NCBI GenBank assembly: GCA_028564705.1
Contig: JAPXFQ010002669.1
Location: forward strand, 1,054,001 to 1,118,000
DNA from: Apricaphanius iberus
Taxonomy: Eukaryota; Chordata; Actinopteri; Cyprinodontiformes; Aphaniidae
Reading direction: 5' to 3'
DNA length: 64,000 bases
Of this stretch, positions 32,145-43,365 are shown piece by piece. Both the position numbers and the translations under genes were made by a program. Each line of letters opens with the position of its first letter. Positions within the stretch are counted from its first letter, which is position 1. The notes under the pieces were generated by a model. That model was given only the letters and a program-made list of their open reading frames with translations. It searched no databases and had not been told where the DNA came from.

Positions 32145-33881
32145 ACTGTATGCTTGATGACTGGTCAGGACAATGTGCTAGGCTTCAAAGATATGTGTGT
32201 GCAATCTTCAGCCCTCGACATCAGGTTCGCATGGCAACTGCCAGATATCTTTGGACACGTTGCATAAGCAAGATGACTTGTTTCCCATTCAGGGCAACTG
32301 ACTCCGTCCTGCTGGGCTTCGGAACTGTATCTGATGGAAGGCTAACAGTCTTATGATTATTGAATCCTATATGATTCTGTGTCAGGTTTGGGGAAGCAGG
32401 TCAGTCTATGCAATTGTACTGTGTGTGCTGTCCTCCTTCCCGATTAACAAGTCAATATTAAACTCCTGAAATGCTGAAGGAATTTTGTTAAAACTTTGTT
32501 AATAGTTATCCATAACAATTTTCAAAAAAACAAGCTTGTGATCAAAGGAAAAGCTCTGTTTGTAAAAAATAAAATAGAAAAATTCTCTTCAGCTTTTCCC
32601 ACTAACATTCTTAAAACTTAACTTATCTTAAAATGCATAATATATCTGAAGCAGAATGCATCATCGCTCCTCCTTTAGGCAACATAGAAAAACACTATCT
32701 AGATGTTTATCTTAAAAAGTATTCAAGCTCACTGCAAAACAAAGACTGAGCACACTGAATAAGTGTTCACATTTGGCTGGATATAGTTTTTCAAAGTGTC
32801 TACTGCTTAGCTAAACATGAATAATACAGAAGGGAAAAGGGGCTTTTCAATTTGGCCTTAACTAGAGCCAATGATACATCAGATGTTCTTTGTACACTGC
32901 TGCAAACCTCAAAGCCTCTGCTCGACTTCCATGGTCTATGAATGGTGTCTAGCTTTCACAACAATGACATTTTGCAAGTACTGTACTGTCCATGTCCTGA
33001 ATTATCCGTTGTGTATGCTGCTTGTTTTTCTCTAGTAAATTCAATTAAGGAATGCAAACAAAAGGCTGTGTTGAGAAAGAAAGGCCTAAAAGGGATCATT
33101 TAATTATTCATAAACCTTTATATTATGCAAAGCTTCGCATTTGCCATTTCCGAAAGAAGCCATGTAGTACTTTTGGTTTATAAATAGATTAAGGTGAAAT
33201 TAAGAGCAATAAATAATACATTTAAGTCATTTGATATCATGTCACTATAATAGATTCCAGTTCTTCTCCCTCTTGCTTTCTGAACTCTCATAGTTTTTTT
33301 AACACTAGCTCCGTTTGCTCTTCTTGCACGTTTCATAAAAAGCCAGTCTTCAGGCTAACACCTGTACATGTTCACATAACAGCACACACTTGTCAGGATT
33401 TTTATGTGCTCTTTCATTTCCATTCCCATTCTTCCGAAATGTTTTCCCCAACCCTGCCTTTGTCAGTGGAAATTTGAGCTGTGCCATTTTAACTCAATTT
33501 TACTCAAATACATGACAAAAACAAAGAAATACATGAGGGGGAAAAAACTAAAGAAAACAGACTGAAATTAGAAAAAGAGGATTCAGAACAACTCGGAGAT
33601 TGAGCTGCAAATCATGAATACCAAATATGTTCATTATGGTTTAAGGCAGTCCCTTCCTGGTATCATCAGTCACAACCTTGTCGCTGTACACCATAGTGGT
33701 TTCATTAAGCTGATAATGGACTATGGGCTGAAGGCAGTGCAGATCCTGTCTTCTTCTGACCAAACTATGATTATATGACCTCCCTGAGGAGCTAAGACAA
33801 CTTCCAAGTCTGAACACCTTACACTCTTTTAAATAAATGTCTTGGTACAGTAAAACATGGATTACTTTCACCATTACAGCC
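32145..33881. other. Intergenic, no gene recognised
   Basis: AT-rich sequence on both strands without supported frames or repeat ends. Confidence 0.45.
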
Positions 33882-33884
33882 TTA

Positions 33885-34573
33885 TGCTGCGTTCAGACCA
33901 AGGGCTTTGTCACCGTCAGGCAAAGCTCACAAAGCATCTAGTTTGACGCTTCTGTGTTGAAGCTTGCAAAGTCTGCCACTTCTGAGCAAAAAAAGAGCGC
34001 ATGGGCGGGGCTTCTTCTGTTGCCGGACATTCTGAACGATGGCGGATAGTATTGAGAGAGTGCCTTGGCTTTATTTGCTAAATAAAGCTAGACGACGTCG
34101 ACTTCGGCAACATCAGCGGCGTTTGTTAATACACCCTATTCTACGGATGCGTTCTGAGTTTGGGGAGTTTAACCATTTGCTCCTGGAGCTACGTAGGATG
34201 AGGTACGCTTTCAGCGGTACTTCCGTCTGTCCTGCACCCAGTTTGACAACCTCCTGGGCCGCATCGGAGCTCAATTCACCTACCAGGACACCAAGTACAG
34301 GCGCACTATTCCTCCCGAAGTGCACCTGTCCATCTGTCTTCGATAAGTGTTATTTATTTTTTTTTAATCTGCGTTTTCTAGACTTAAAATGTAGGTTTTC
34401 CCAGCTCCCGCTACATTCAAAATACGTGTAGTGACATCACTACAATTATAAGCTCTGATTGGTTAACACGCTACTTCAGGGCTGTCAGCACCGTCAAAAG
34501 TTCAACTAGCTGAACTTCTGCGCTGCTGGCTTTAGGAGCTTTGAAATATGAAAAGCAGGAAAAGCTTGAAAAA
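33885..34573 (+). mobile_element. PIF/Harbinger element, right end truncated
   Basis: The left end TGCTGCGTTCAGACC is preceded by TTA (33882-33884). The body aligns in opposite orientation with the complete copy at 53584-54384, from GCAAAGCTCACAAAGCATC through the transposase segment to AAGCAGGAAAAGC. Homology ends near 34573, where the other copy has a further ~130 bp and its terminus. Confidence 0.8.
34039..34350 (+). pseudogene. Harbinger transposase N-terminal remnant
   Basis: ATG 34039 opens MADSIERVPWLYLLNKARRR, then HPILRMRSEFGEFNHLL. Past a frame change near 34200 come QFDNLLGRIGAQI and QDTKYRR (about 34235-34300), the N-terminal region of HARBI1-like transposases. The catalytic DDE part is absent, so this is an internally deleted derivative. 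The matching piece in the 53.6 kb copy is on the minus strand. Confidence 0.75.
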
Positions 34574-34646
34574 TGTCTTTGGCATGGTAAACGTTGGATT
34601 ATGACTGTTTGAAAATCACAGACCTCTCTCATCTTAAAAAGATTAC

Positions 34647-34650
<4 letters not shown>

Positions 34651-34686
<36 letters not shown>
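34651..34686. repeat. (TA)n microsatellite
   Basis: 36 bp of uninterrupted AT alternation. Confidence 0.95.
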
Positions 34687-34689
<3 letters not shown>

Positions 34690-34747
34690 GTTCATTCTAT
34701 GTATTGTACTGTATTTATTATATAGATTTTTTTTTGGAAATGGTTAC

Positions 34748-35638
34748 TGTCATGTTTAGCAAGTGAGACGCTAAATTCAGGCAACAACTTCAACCAGCAG
34801 TAAATCAGTTTTAATATGTTTATTTGAACAGGGTAAACAGTGACGAGATACTGGGGTCAGACTGGAACTCCGCTGGCAGGATAGTAATGGAGGGAAACAG
34901 GGCACTGATTAGAGTTATTTTAGGAAAGGTTTCTGAAGAGTGAGTCTTGTAACTCGAAAGGAAGTGACCTTACTTGGATTTCCGGTGGATGAATTTTGAA
35001 GGAGGTAAGTAGGAGACTGAACAATGAGTTTGGCTGGGGTTGAGCGACTGTTGTGGTTCTGATACAATATTTGTCTTGCATGTTTGTTTGCGGAGGATTC
35101 TGAACCCTTATCTGTTCAATGTTGAAGTTTTTGAGGGTTGATAGGCAGGCGGCTGCGGGGGATGGTATGGCAGTGAGTTTTGATTTCTGTTTTCCAGGTG
35201 GGAGTAGCAAGGACTCTGGCAAGGAAGGAGACCAGAGCATACTGTCCAGTCGTATGGTTGGTGTCTTTCAGGAGTTATGGTGTTTGGGAATGACTTTGTT
35301 GGAATACAGAAGGAGCAAGGAAGCTGGATTGTCGATTGGGATCCAAGGGTGGAGACAGTGAGTAATCAGGAGCGGATCTGCAGGAGGACAAAGGCGGTAA
35401 GTTCAGACTAGGAAGAATCATGCTACGGAAAGCAGACTAAGGTTCGGCCTTGTGTCATGCTAGGGAGCAAGAACCATCTGGTGTCAGCCTCCGGGAGCCC
35501 CTCCCCATTTAAGGTGGAGCAGTGATGAGGCTGATGAGGAACACCTGTTGCAGTGCCTGCCAATCACACCCTGTGAAGAGAGTTACACAAAACAGAGGAA
35601 CGCCCAAGCACCCAGCACACAGTAACAGACTCGTAACA
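34748..35638. repeat. Solo LTR of a Ty3/gypsy element
   Basis: 891 bp, beginning TGTCATG and ending TCGTAACA, flanked by GTTAC on both sides (34743-34747 and 35639-35643). The start and end resemble the gypsy LTR at 12234-13034, so it belongs to a related family. Orientation is probably minus, as for that element. Confidence 0.85.
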
Positions 35639-35643
35639 GTTAC

Positions 35644-36503
35644 TGTCAGAAATCTTGTTCTTCTACAAGCCATCTGAAAAAGTGCCGTATCATGACGTCA
35701 CAAAAGCTGCATCTAAAAAACTGCAAATATGTCCAATTTAAAGTCATTTTTCAAAGCACAGTACTTCTTTTATCTAATACAGAATGTTCGAGACAGAAAC
35801 CTTTCCAGAATCCTAAACAGCCCTGGAGTCAGATGAAATATATACAATCAACTACAGAAAAAAATGTGGTTCAAAAAGACCAGACTAAACAAATGGAGAA
35901 AAATTGAAGACATGTCCAAAACAAGGGGCAAACGTTGCGACCCAGATTTGATGCCAATTTTCTGAGGTCCACTAGGTGCTGACTGCAGACAGGAACAAGT
36001 TTTAAATGACTCTCATGTTGAAAATGGCAACTTCAGAGCAGAAGTAAAGATGTTTACAGCCTGGTTAAAATTTTTTACAAAGTTTAATAGGTGTAGTTTA
36101 ACGTCATGACTACTCAAAAGGGGATTTTTTATCACTCTTCTGATTAGATTTAATATTAAAATGATTAATAAATCAATATAAAAATTATAAATAATTAGGG
36201 CCTTGTCCTTTTGGTTTCAGATTAGTCATCAGCGCTAGTGCTGCTGGCTAGCAGCTTGCTAGCTAGAAGCTTGCTCCCCTTCTGCTTGCTTCAGGAAGCC
36301 CGCAGCCTTGGCCCTACTTTGACAGTCTAGGGCATTTCGTTTCTCTGAACTTGACCATCAGTTGTGTATGGTGGGAACTGCCCATTTGGTTTCAATTTAG
36401 CTGTTCAGAAACCTACAAGTGATGTCACTGAGGCTTCGTCCTTTAAATATACAATTTATGGTTCAACCAGGTCGCTGATTAAATGCAAGGCTAAACAACC
36501 ATC
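35644..36503. other. Intergenic, no gene recognised
   Basis: Short CTAGC/AGCTTGC-rich patch at about 36240-36290; otherwise nothing identified. Confidence 0.45.
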
Positions 36504-36506
36504 TAA

Positions 36507-36903
36507 TGGTGCATTCACACCGCCCCAAACGGCAGCGTCAGTTGCAGAAAGATTACATGTAAAGTCTATCGTTGAGTCCTTCCGAGGTTCTTTCAGAGTC
36601 TCTGCGGTGCGTTGTGTGCGTTGCCTACTTGCGCTCCAATCGGCAACCTAGCAAAAGCAAGCAACGCAGAAGTTCAGCTAGCTGAACTTTTGACCGACTT
36701 GACGCAGTGCGCCAACCAATCAGAGCGTCTCACTGTGGTGATGTCGCCTGACGTCAACGTTGCCAGGCCAATCACGATCTGCTAGTGTTTTAAACATCCG
36801 GCAGAGACAGGCCTGCCCACGTTGTTTGTATATGTATATACGTTAAACTAGATTTTTTGGGAGAGTTGCTTGATGCAGACAAAGTGTGTGGTGTGAACGC
36901 ACC
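36507..36903. mobile_element. PIF/Harbinger MITE
   Basis: TGGTGCATTCACACCGC at the left and GTGGTGTGAACGCACC at the right form inverted ends. The left flank is TAA (36504-36506); the right flank is TTT, so the duplication has decayed or the edge is off by a base. It shares AGAAGTTCAGCTAGCTGAAC with the copies at 34.5 and 53.8 kb. 397 bp, no coding capacity. Confidence 0.75.
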
Positions 36904-38675
36904 TTTAGAGTGATGCTTTCAAAAAATCAACTTTCCATAAATAGACCAAGTTTTCTTAGCAGCAAGCTATTTAGATAAGCTTCATATCTTCCTGTCTACC
37001 ACTTATCTAAATCAGGACCCTGTGCTCTTTCAGGTGATAAGCTGATTACAGAGATTATAACCTCATACAACCTCACAGACAGAGACACAGTGGGGGATCT
37101 GATGAAGCTAAGCCAAATGCATGTTTAAAACATTGATTGAATCGGCCGCTGAGAGTACATGAGTCTGAGAGTTTGTCTGAAGATTATCCTGCTTATAGGT
37201 TTCCCTCCAAAGAAAAACATTTTGATGTCTAGATTATGATGGATGTCACCGGAGAAAAGACGTCCTATTACAGCACAATGACTTCCACCAAGCATTGGTT
37301 GTATATAATATAATCAAACCCTGGTCACTGTGTTTTATGCCTTAATATGTATCATTCTGTTTTGATGTGTCTAAGGTTATTAAGTTTAGTTTGCTGAAGA
37401 TTTTATCATCTGAACTGATTTACATGGTTTTTACTTCCGTTTGATCCAGTCAGCCATTCATAAATTAGAGGCTGAATATGTCTCATCACTACCTACCATC
37501 ACTATCGCATCCCTTCCCTTAAAAATTACCAAAATAGACAGCAAGAGGCAGCACAGTCGTCTGTCACTGACTGGAAATGACATCAATAACACCCCTCTGA
37601 GACAAACCTGTGATGTGGAGTTTTATAAATAACAATGCCTTGATATGTTGGTACACTTCTACACTGCCTGGAGGGAGCAGTGCATTTTTATATGACAGAC
37701 ATACCAGAAACTCGACTTTGAAGCATCAAGAGTTGATGTGCATTCTTTATGCAGAATTTATTTCAAATGTTACATTCAAGTGTCTGGATTGGGTTTGACC
37801 CAAAGGCCATTTTAACCCATTCATTAACTATTCTGCAGCTCAACAGTTTTTTCCTCTATTGTAAGTAAGAAAAAAACTGTTCAGAAAAGAACGGTAAGCA
37901 TGCAATTTATGAGAAACAGAAAGAAAATGGTAGTACATGTAAGGGTTTTATCTTCATGAAAGTTATGGTTACACCTCAACCAGGAATGAACCTTCAGTGA
38001 CTTTTATGTATCTCTGACCTTAATGGTGAAACAGCTTAACTAAGATAATGACCCAAGGGTGTTGTATGGCATCAAAACAGGTTTAACTCAAGGTGAATAT
38101 ACTATTGGTATGAGCCAGCCTCTGCTGAAATGGCTAAAAACATGTTGGGAAGGTAGGTTTAGTTTTGTGTTATTGTATTGTTTATGTAGTTACAAGTTAG
38201 GTTTTTCAATCACATTTTATTTTTATGCGCTTCACACATGACATTAATACACATGGCAGTAAATACAAAGATGGATAAAACAGAAAAGTAAAATTTCAAG
38301 AAAAAAATGAATCTATAAAGATAGTCAAAAGCACAGTGATACTAGGCATTGTGACTGCACAAATAATAGACAAAGTCCTAGAATAAAAGCTAAAAGAGTC
38401 AAGATATATTAAACGCTATTAAATACTCTTTCCCCTCTAGATTTAGCAGTAGTGGCATGTCAGGGCCAGCGGGCCTAAACATACTTAGTAAAGTAAATGT
38501 ATATTTTGTAAATATTTTTTAAATTAAATCATTCTATGTAGTCTGTTCTCTTAATGTCATATTATATGCACTTGGTTGCTTACAGCCGAGAAGGCTTGGC
38601 AGCTTCTACAGTCTACCTGACCCTGTTCTGTTTATTGTTTGTTGCTGGTATATGTTCATTGACGGGTTGTGCTGT
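36904..38675. other. Intergenic, no gene recognised
   Basis: Several short open frames but no motif, splice pattern or repeat boundary to support them. Confidence 0.45.
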
Positions 38676-38720
38676 AAACTGAATTTCCCCTCATGGGATA
38701 AATAAAGTATTCATTCATTA
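38676..38720 (+). repeat. 3' tail of an L2/CR1-type retroposon
   Basis: GAATTTCCCCTCATGGGATA, then AATAAAGTATTCATTCATT: the conserved LINE 3' end with a short ATTC tail. The body upstream is not recognisable. Confidence 0.5.
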
Positions 38721-39914
38721 ATTTTAGCTAGCTTCTGTTGTCAGGTTGTAAAAAAAAATACCTAAGGCCTTTAGAATTAACAAAGCAGGCTCTTGTGTGC
38801 AGTAATTGAACAGACACAGTAAGCTACGATAGCCAATCAGGTCTCAAATCCGCAACGCCAAGGCCACTTAGAAGGTCTTACGCTGAAGTTGACATGTATT
38901 AGTCCAGTGATTGGATAATCACTTGTTAGAGCCTGAAGGGAAGGCAAAGGCATTTTTTAAAATATTTGAACTCAATCTGGAGATCCATTGGCTACCAACA
39001 GGTTTTTTTAAACCAAGATGGCTGAAGGAGGAGAAGGGATAGATTTGGTTATGATGCACAAATGAAGCTTTCTGAAGCACTAAAGCTTATATAACAGTTC
39101 ATTACTCTTTGCTTTGCTTTCTAACGCAGTCCTCTTGGATGATATCTAGTAGCCTTTAGTAGGAACACTAAAGTGAATCATCCTGCTTGCCAATTGATGA
39201 ATAAACTGTCCTTAAACTAATGTCTTATTGTCCAATCTGTGTTGATTTCTATTTTTTGATTGTTTTTAGCTGAGATAGATATGAAAACAACAAAAGATGG
39301 CTGTAGTTCACAGTTTTCCCGCATGGCAGAATGTCTTCACCTCCTTAATGGCTCTATGTCCCTATTTTACTTACTAGTGATTGCTACTCACCTGAAAACA
39401 CACCACAGATTCACCCAGTAATTTAGGTCTTTTTGAACCTTTGAAGCTGTTACCAAAGCAGTGATGTGTAATGTGTGATAGTGTCAATAACATTAGACGC
39501 TATTGATCTTGTAAAGAATAGAGAATCAACACAGTGCTTCTAAATGCCATATTTAGATTATTTTGACACTTGTCCCAGAGCTTCATCTTCAAATGGACCG
39601 TCATTAACATTTGGTTGCAGGTATATTTAGGACCCCGTTTTTCAAGACGGAGCTTTCAGGACACACAACCGAACAGAAGTGGCTTTCAGCAATAGCCATG
39701 TCCATCCAAAAAGTCTTACTCGTACACCTGTAGCTTACCGATAAACTGTAAAGCAGAACCATTTAGGTCTTATTGAGAAAAGAAAGAAGGATGGATTTTA
39801 TTTTTAAACAAGGAAATTTCAGGAAATTTAAAAGGGGCCTGCCACGTGGTGTGTAATCTCTCCCAACCCCAAAGAGGTAGTGTTGCCAAGTTAGATCTAG
39901 CAATAAAGTCAATA
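38721..39914. other. Intergenic, no gene recognised
   Basis: No supported coding or repeat structure. Confidence 0.4.
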
Positions 39915-40250
39915 AGCTAAAGTGCTAAAAACACATATCATGCTATTTCTAACTAGCATGCTAATGCTAGCTAACATGTTGGCATTGCTACAAACCAGAT
40001 TAGTACAAAAATGTAGTCAAAAAGCTCAAATTAGCTAAAATGCTAACAACAGCTTGCATGGTAATGCTAACTAGTATGGTATTGCTAGATAACATGTTAT
40101 CATTACTATTAACAAGATCAGTAGAAAAATATAGGGAAAAAACTCAAATTAGCTAAAATGCTAACAACAGTTAGCATGCTAATGGTAGCTAACATGTTGG
40201 CATTAGAATGAGTGGGATCAGTACGAAAATATACTAAAAAATCTCAAATT
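39915..40250. repeat. Minisatellite of about 118-bp units
   Basis: Three head-to-tail units at 39915-40032 (118 bp), 40033-40150 (118 bp) and 40151-40250 (100 bp, shortened). Each starts AGCTAAA(A/G)TGCTAA, holds GCTAGNTAACATGTT, and ends in a run of AAAA followed by CTCAAATT. CTAGCATGCTAAT words give local palindromes. Confidence 0.85.
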
Positions 40251-40335
40251 AACTAACATGCATACGAGGCCTAAGAACCTTTATATTGTATAAGGGGTAC
40301 GAAAACTTATGAACCCCAAAGTTGTGGTTTCCTAA

Positions 40336-40640
40336 AGCTTAGTTTATGCTTCTGCGTTTTGACGGAGACGGATTGATGCAACGCCATTATACGTCGACGC
40401 AAGGCTCTCCGTCACCTACGCAAGAACCCACGGAGTAGAGGGACAAATTTTAACTATCTGTCTCCGTCAACGGAGAGCGTATGGATCTGATTGGTCAGTT
40501 TCAGTAACAACCAGAGATCGTTTCACCAGAACGGGGCTCTACAGTTGCTGTAATCAGTAGTTAATGCACCGTTTGGCCACTATATGCTTTATATTGAAAG
40601 GATAACTTATCCATCAACAGTGTCAGTGAGATGTAATCTC
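40336..40640. repeat. Harbinger-like MITE fragment
   Basis: It begins AGCTTAGTTTATGCTTCTGCG, related to the TIR of the MITE at 19170, and continues with CGGAGACGG and CTCCGTCA words. Blocks recur in the same order at 42800-43075. No right terminus was found. Confidence 0.5.
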
Positions 40641-40739
40641 CCACATCCTAAATGAATGAAAATCACTTGACAGTCAAATAATTTATCTTAAAGGAAGAAA
40701 TATTAGAAATCAGCTTCACATGTGCATATCTAGTTAGAA

Positions 40740-41095
40740 TATTTCACCTCTCCCTTCCCATCCCTCCAGATCCTGGGTTTGCCGACCCGCCTCATCTCTA
40801 GGCCCTGTCAATCCGCCCCTTTCAACCCCTCGCCTTTTTTTCGCAGCATCCATCGAGTGCAGCATCCCCGTTCTGGGCTCTAGCCCACTCTTGTACCACC
40901 TCTTCTAACATCCGTCTTTTTTAGGTTCCGTCTGTGAGGGGGTCCTGAGTAGGCTCGGAAAGGTGATTTCTGAAGACTGCTCCCCTACACTGAGTCTTCC
41001 GCCAGTTCTCCAACGACACCTCTCTCCAGACCATTCAATCCTCCATGCCTTCAATAAAATGTTAAAATTTTGAATCTGTAGCATGGTCCTTGCTA
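40740..41095. other. C/T-rich segment with possible polyadenylation word
   Basis: Unlike its AT-rich surroundings it is rich in CCTCTCC-type words and ends with AATAAAATG near 41055. It may be part of an LTR or retroposed 3' end, but no partner copy is in the window. No coding frame. Confidence 0.3.
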
Positions 41096-42799
41096 CTGAA
41101 TCGATTATTTAATATGATAGAGTGGTGCTGGAGTTAACATATGGAATCCAAATCATGAAGTGCCTGATTTCACCTTGGATAAAATTGGATGGCTTGCTGT
41201 CCAGAGTCTAGAACAGTCAAATGAAAGAAACAAACAGGATCTATGATAAAATCACTAGTCATGGTTCAATTGATCGATCTGGATCTAGCTGCAACTTCCA
41301 AACTTAGAAAAGTAGAGAGCTGCTAATCTCAGTGCTGCTGAAAGCTTTTATTACACTGACTCATTCTAGAGACACTTAGAACTGTACATCATAGTTCTTA
41401 GAGATGCCTCACATGTAGCAGAACACTTAAAACTGACTGGCTCTGTGCCATGAGCAGCTAAAGCAGCATCACTCTGTGTCTCTGTACTTTTTAAACTTGG
41501 TGTGATGTCATTTTTCAAAATTCCACTGCAAAGTAATAAAAAAAATGTAACCCAAATCTGTGGAGTGTGATAAGTTTAAGCTGATGGCTAAGAGGCTTTC
41601 CATCCTCAAGGACTTATAAGATGAATCAGCAAAAAAGGCATGGAAACCAGCAAAAAGCTGCTCAGAAATTATCAGAAGGCTTCAAGTTTTTTCAATCCTT
41701 TATTAAGTCGCAAGAAACAAGGTCTCAGTTTCCAAGGTGACCTGTATTAATTAGACTTATATTAAAGCAGACTGTAGTTGCCTTTAATATGTTTCAAATC
41801 TTTTGGTTAAGATAAGCTGTACAAATGCAGCTTTATATGTAGTAGGTTCCAAGTACAAGAAGGAGTGAACACTGTAAGAAAATAGGATTGATTGCTCACA
41901 CCTGCTCCTTGTGAGCAATGCGTATGGGCATGCTTCCATGGCAACACATGACCAGGGTGCTTAAACGAGAAGACAGGCAAGATCAACATCTTGAAGCTAA
42001 ATTATTAAACAGGTTTGAGCCTTGAGTTGGTCAGTATATATCATACATCTAATAATTGTATTAATTTATTGCATTACGGGAAAAACAGCACCTTTTAAGG
42101 GAAGGATCCCTAACAAAGACCAACCAGTCCAACAAGTACCTAGAGAGTGAATCATCCTATGGATGGGGAGAGCGTGGAAACTCCATGCAGAAAGGCTCTG
42201 GCCAGGATTTAAACCCAGGACCTTCCTTTTGTGAAGCAAACCAGTCCATCCTGCAGTACCCTATTTAACATTCGGGATGGTGTTCTCAAGCATGCGACCC
42301 TACCACCTTTTTTCTTGAAATGTAACAATAGTCATTATAGTCACAAACTTCACTAAAGCCTGACTGACACTGTGCGTTTTTGGCCGTTGCAAGGGACTCC
42401 TTCATGTCACTGTGTGACCTCTAGAGAGGTGCGACACTGTATGAACCAAGATTTCAGTGAGTCAAACTGCATTACATCTCACTCTAGCAGGACACACGTC
42501 AGAAGCATATGTCGTCGAAAAGCATACGTTGATAAAAGCCTAAAGACAACCAAGTTACTAACAATGAAATGTCAAACACCTTCTATAGTGGCATATATTC
42601 AATGACAATGCATAAAGACTGTCAGAGGCTGGAACGGGTCATAAGAGCATTCAATTTTCTATTGGTAGGCAAGTCACACTGGACAGCCACAGACCTGAGA
42701 CTCATGCTAACCGCTATTCGTCACAACTATATTCACGATAAAACATTTTTCTATGGCACCCACATGGACACACGGTGTTAACTGGGCTTTACAGTTGAG
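41096..42799. other. Intergenic, no gene recognised
   Basis: No supported frames or repeat ends. Confidence 0.4.
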
Positions 42800-43075
42800 C
42801 TCAATTTATACCCCTCTGACCGCATCTTTACGGAAACACACAGCGCCATTATTCGTTGATGCAAGGGCTCCCTGACAGGCATGCAAGGCTGGATAGAGCA
42901 GAGCCCAATTTTTTTGTTATCCATCGAATGCAACAGAGAGCGCAAGTCTGTCATTGATTAGGCTAACATCAGCCTAAGATAAGTCAATCAGAATGATGCT
43001 CTAAAGTCGATGTATTTAGTAGTTAATGTAGCTTTTGGGTGGATGCTTTATATTGCAAGGCCACTTTATCTAATA
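42800..43075. repeat. Diverged second copy of the MITE fragment at 40336
   Basis: Shared blocks in the same order: CTCAATTTATACC (cf. TTAGTTTATGC), CAGCGCCATTAT, GATGCAAGGGCTCC, AGTAGTTAATG and ATGCTTTATATTG. Confidence 0.45.
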
Positions 43076-43365
43076 TGGTAATTTGGTGATTTTGAACACC
43101 TGGAGTTGTAAAGAACAACAAAACAGACCAACTGTTTTTTTGTTTGTTTGTTTGTTTACATGCATTTTTAGAGAATTCTATGAGTTGCACTTCACACTTG
43201 AGTGGATGTTCTTGTAAATGAACATCCATTCACTGGAAGAAATAAACTGTCTTCGACCAGAACCATCACTGCAATGGTCGGCAGATCTGCCAGAAAATGT
43301 CTGCACCCCCTGCTGTCTTATTGAGTAATTGCTTTGCGACACTGACAGCGGAGAAGTATTAAAGG

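Noticed and set aside
34471..34695. Frame with repeated Ile-Tyr
   Set aside because: Translation of the (TA)n microsatellite.
39915..40250. CRISPR-like array of spaced repeats
   Set aside because: Units are adjacent with no unique spacers, and the genome is a vertebrate; it is a minisatellite.
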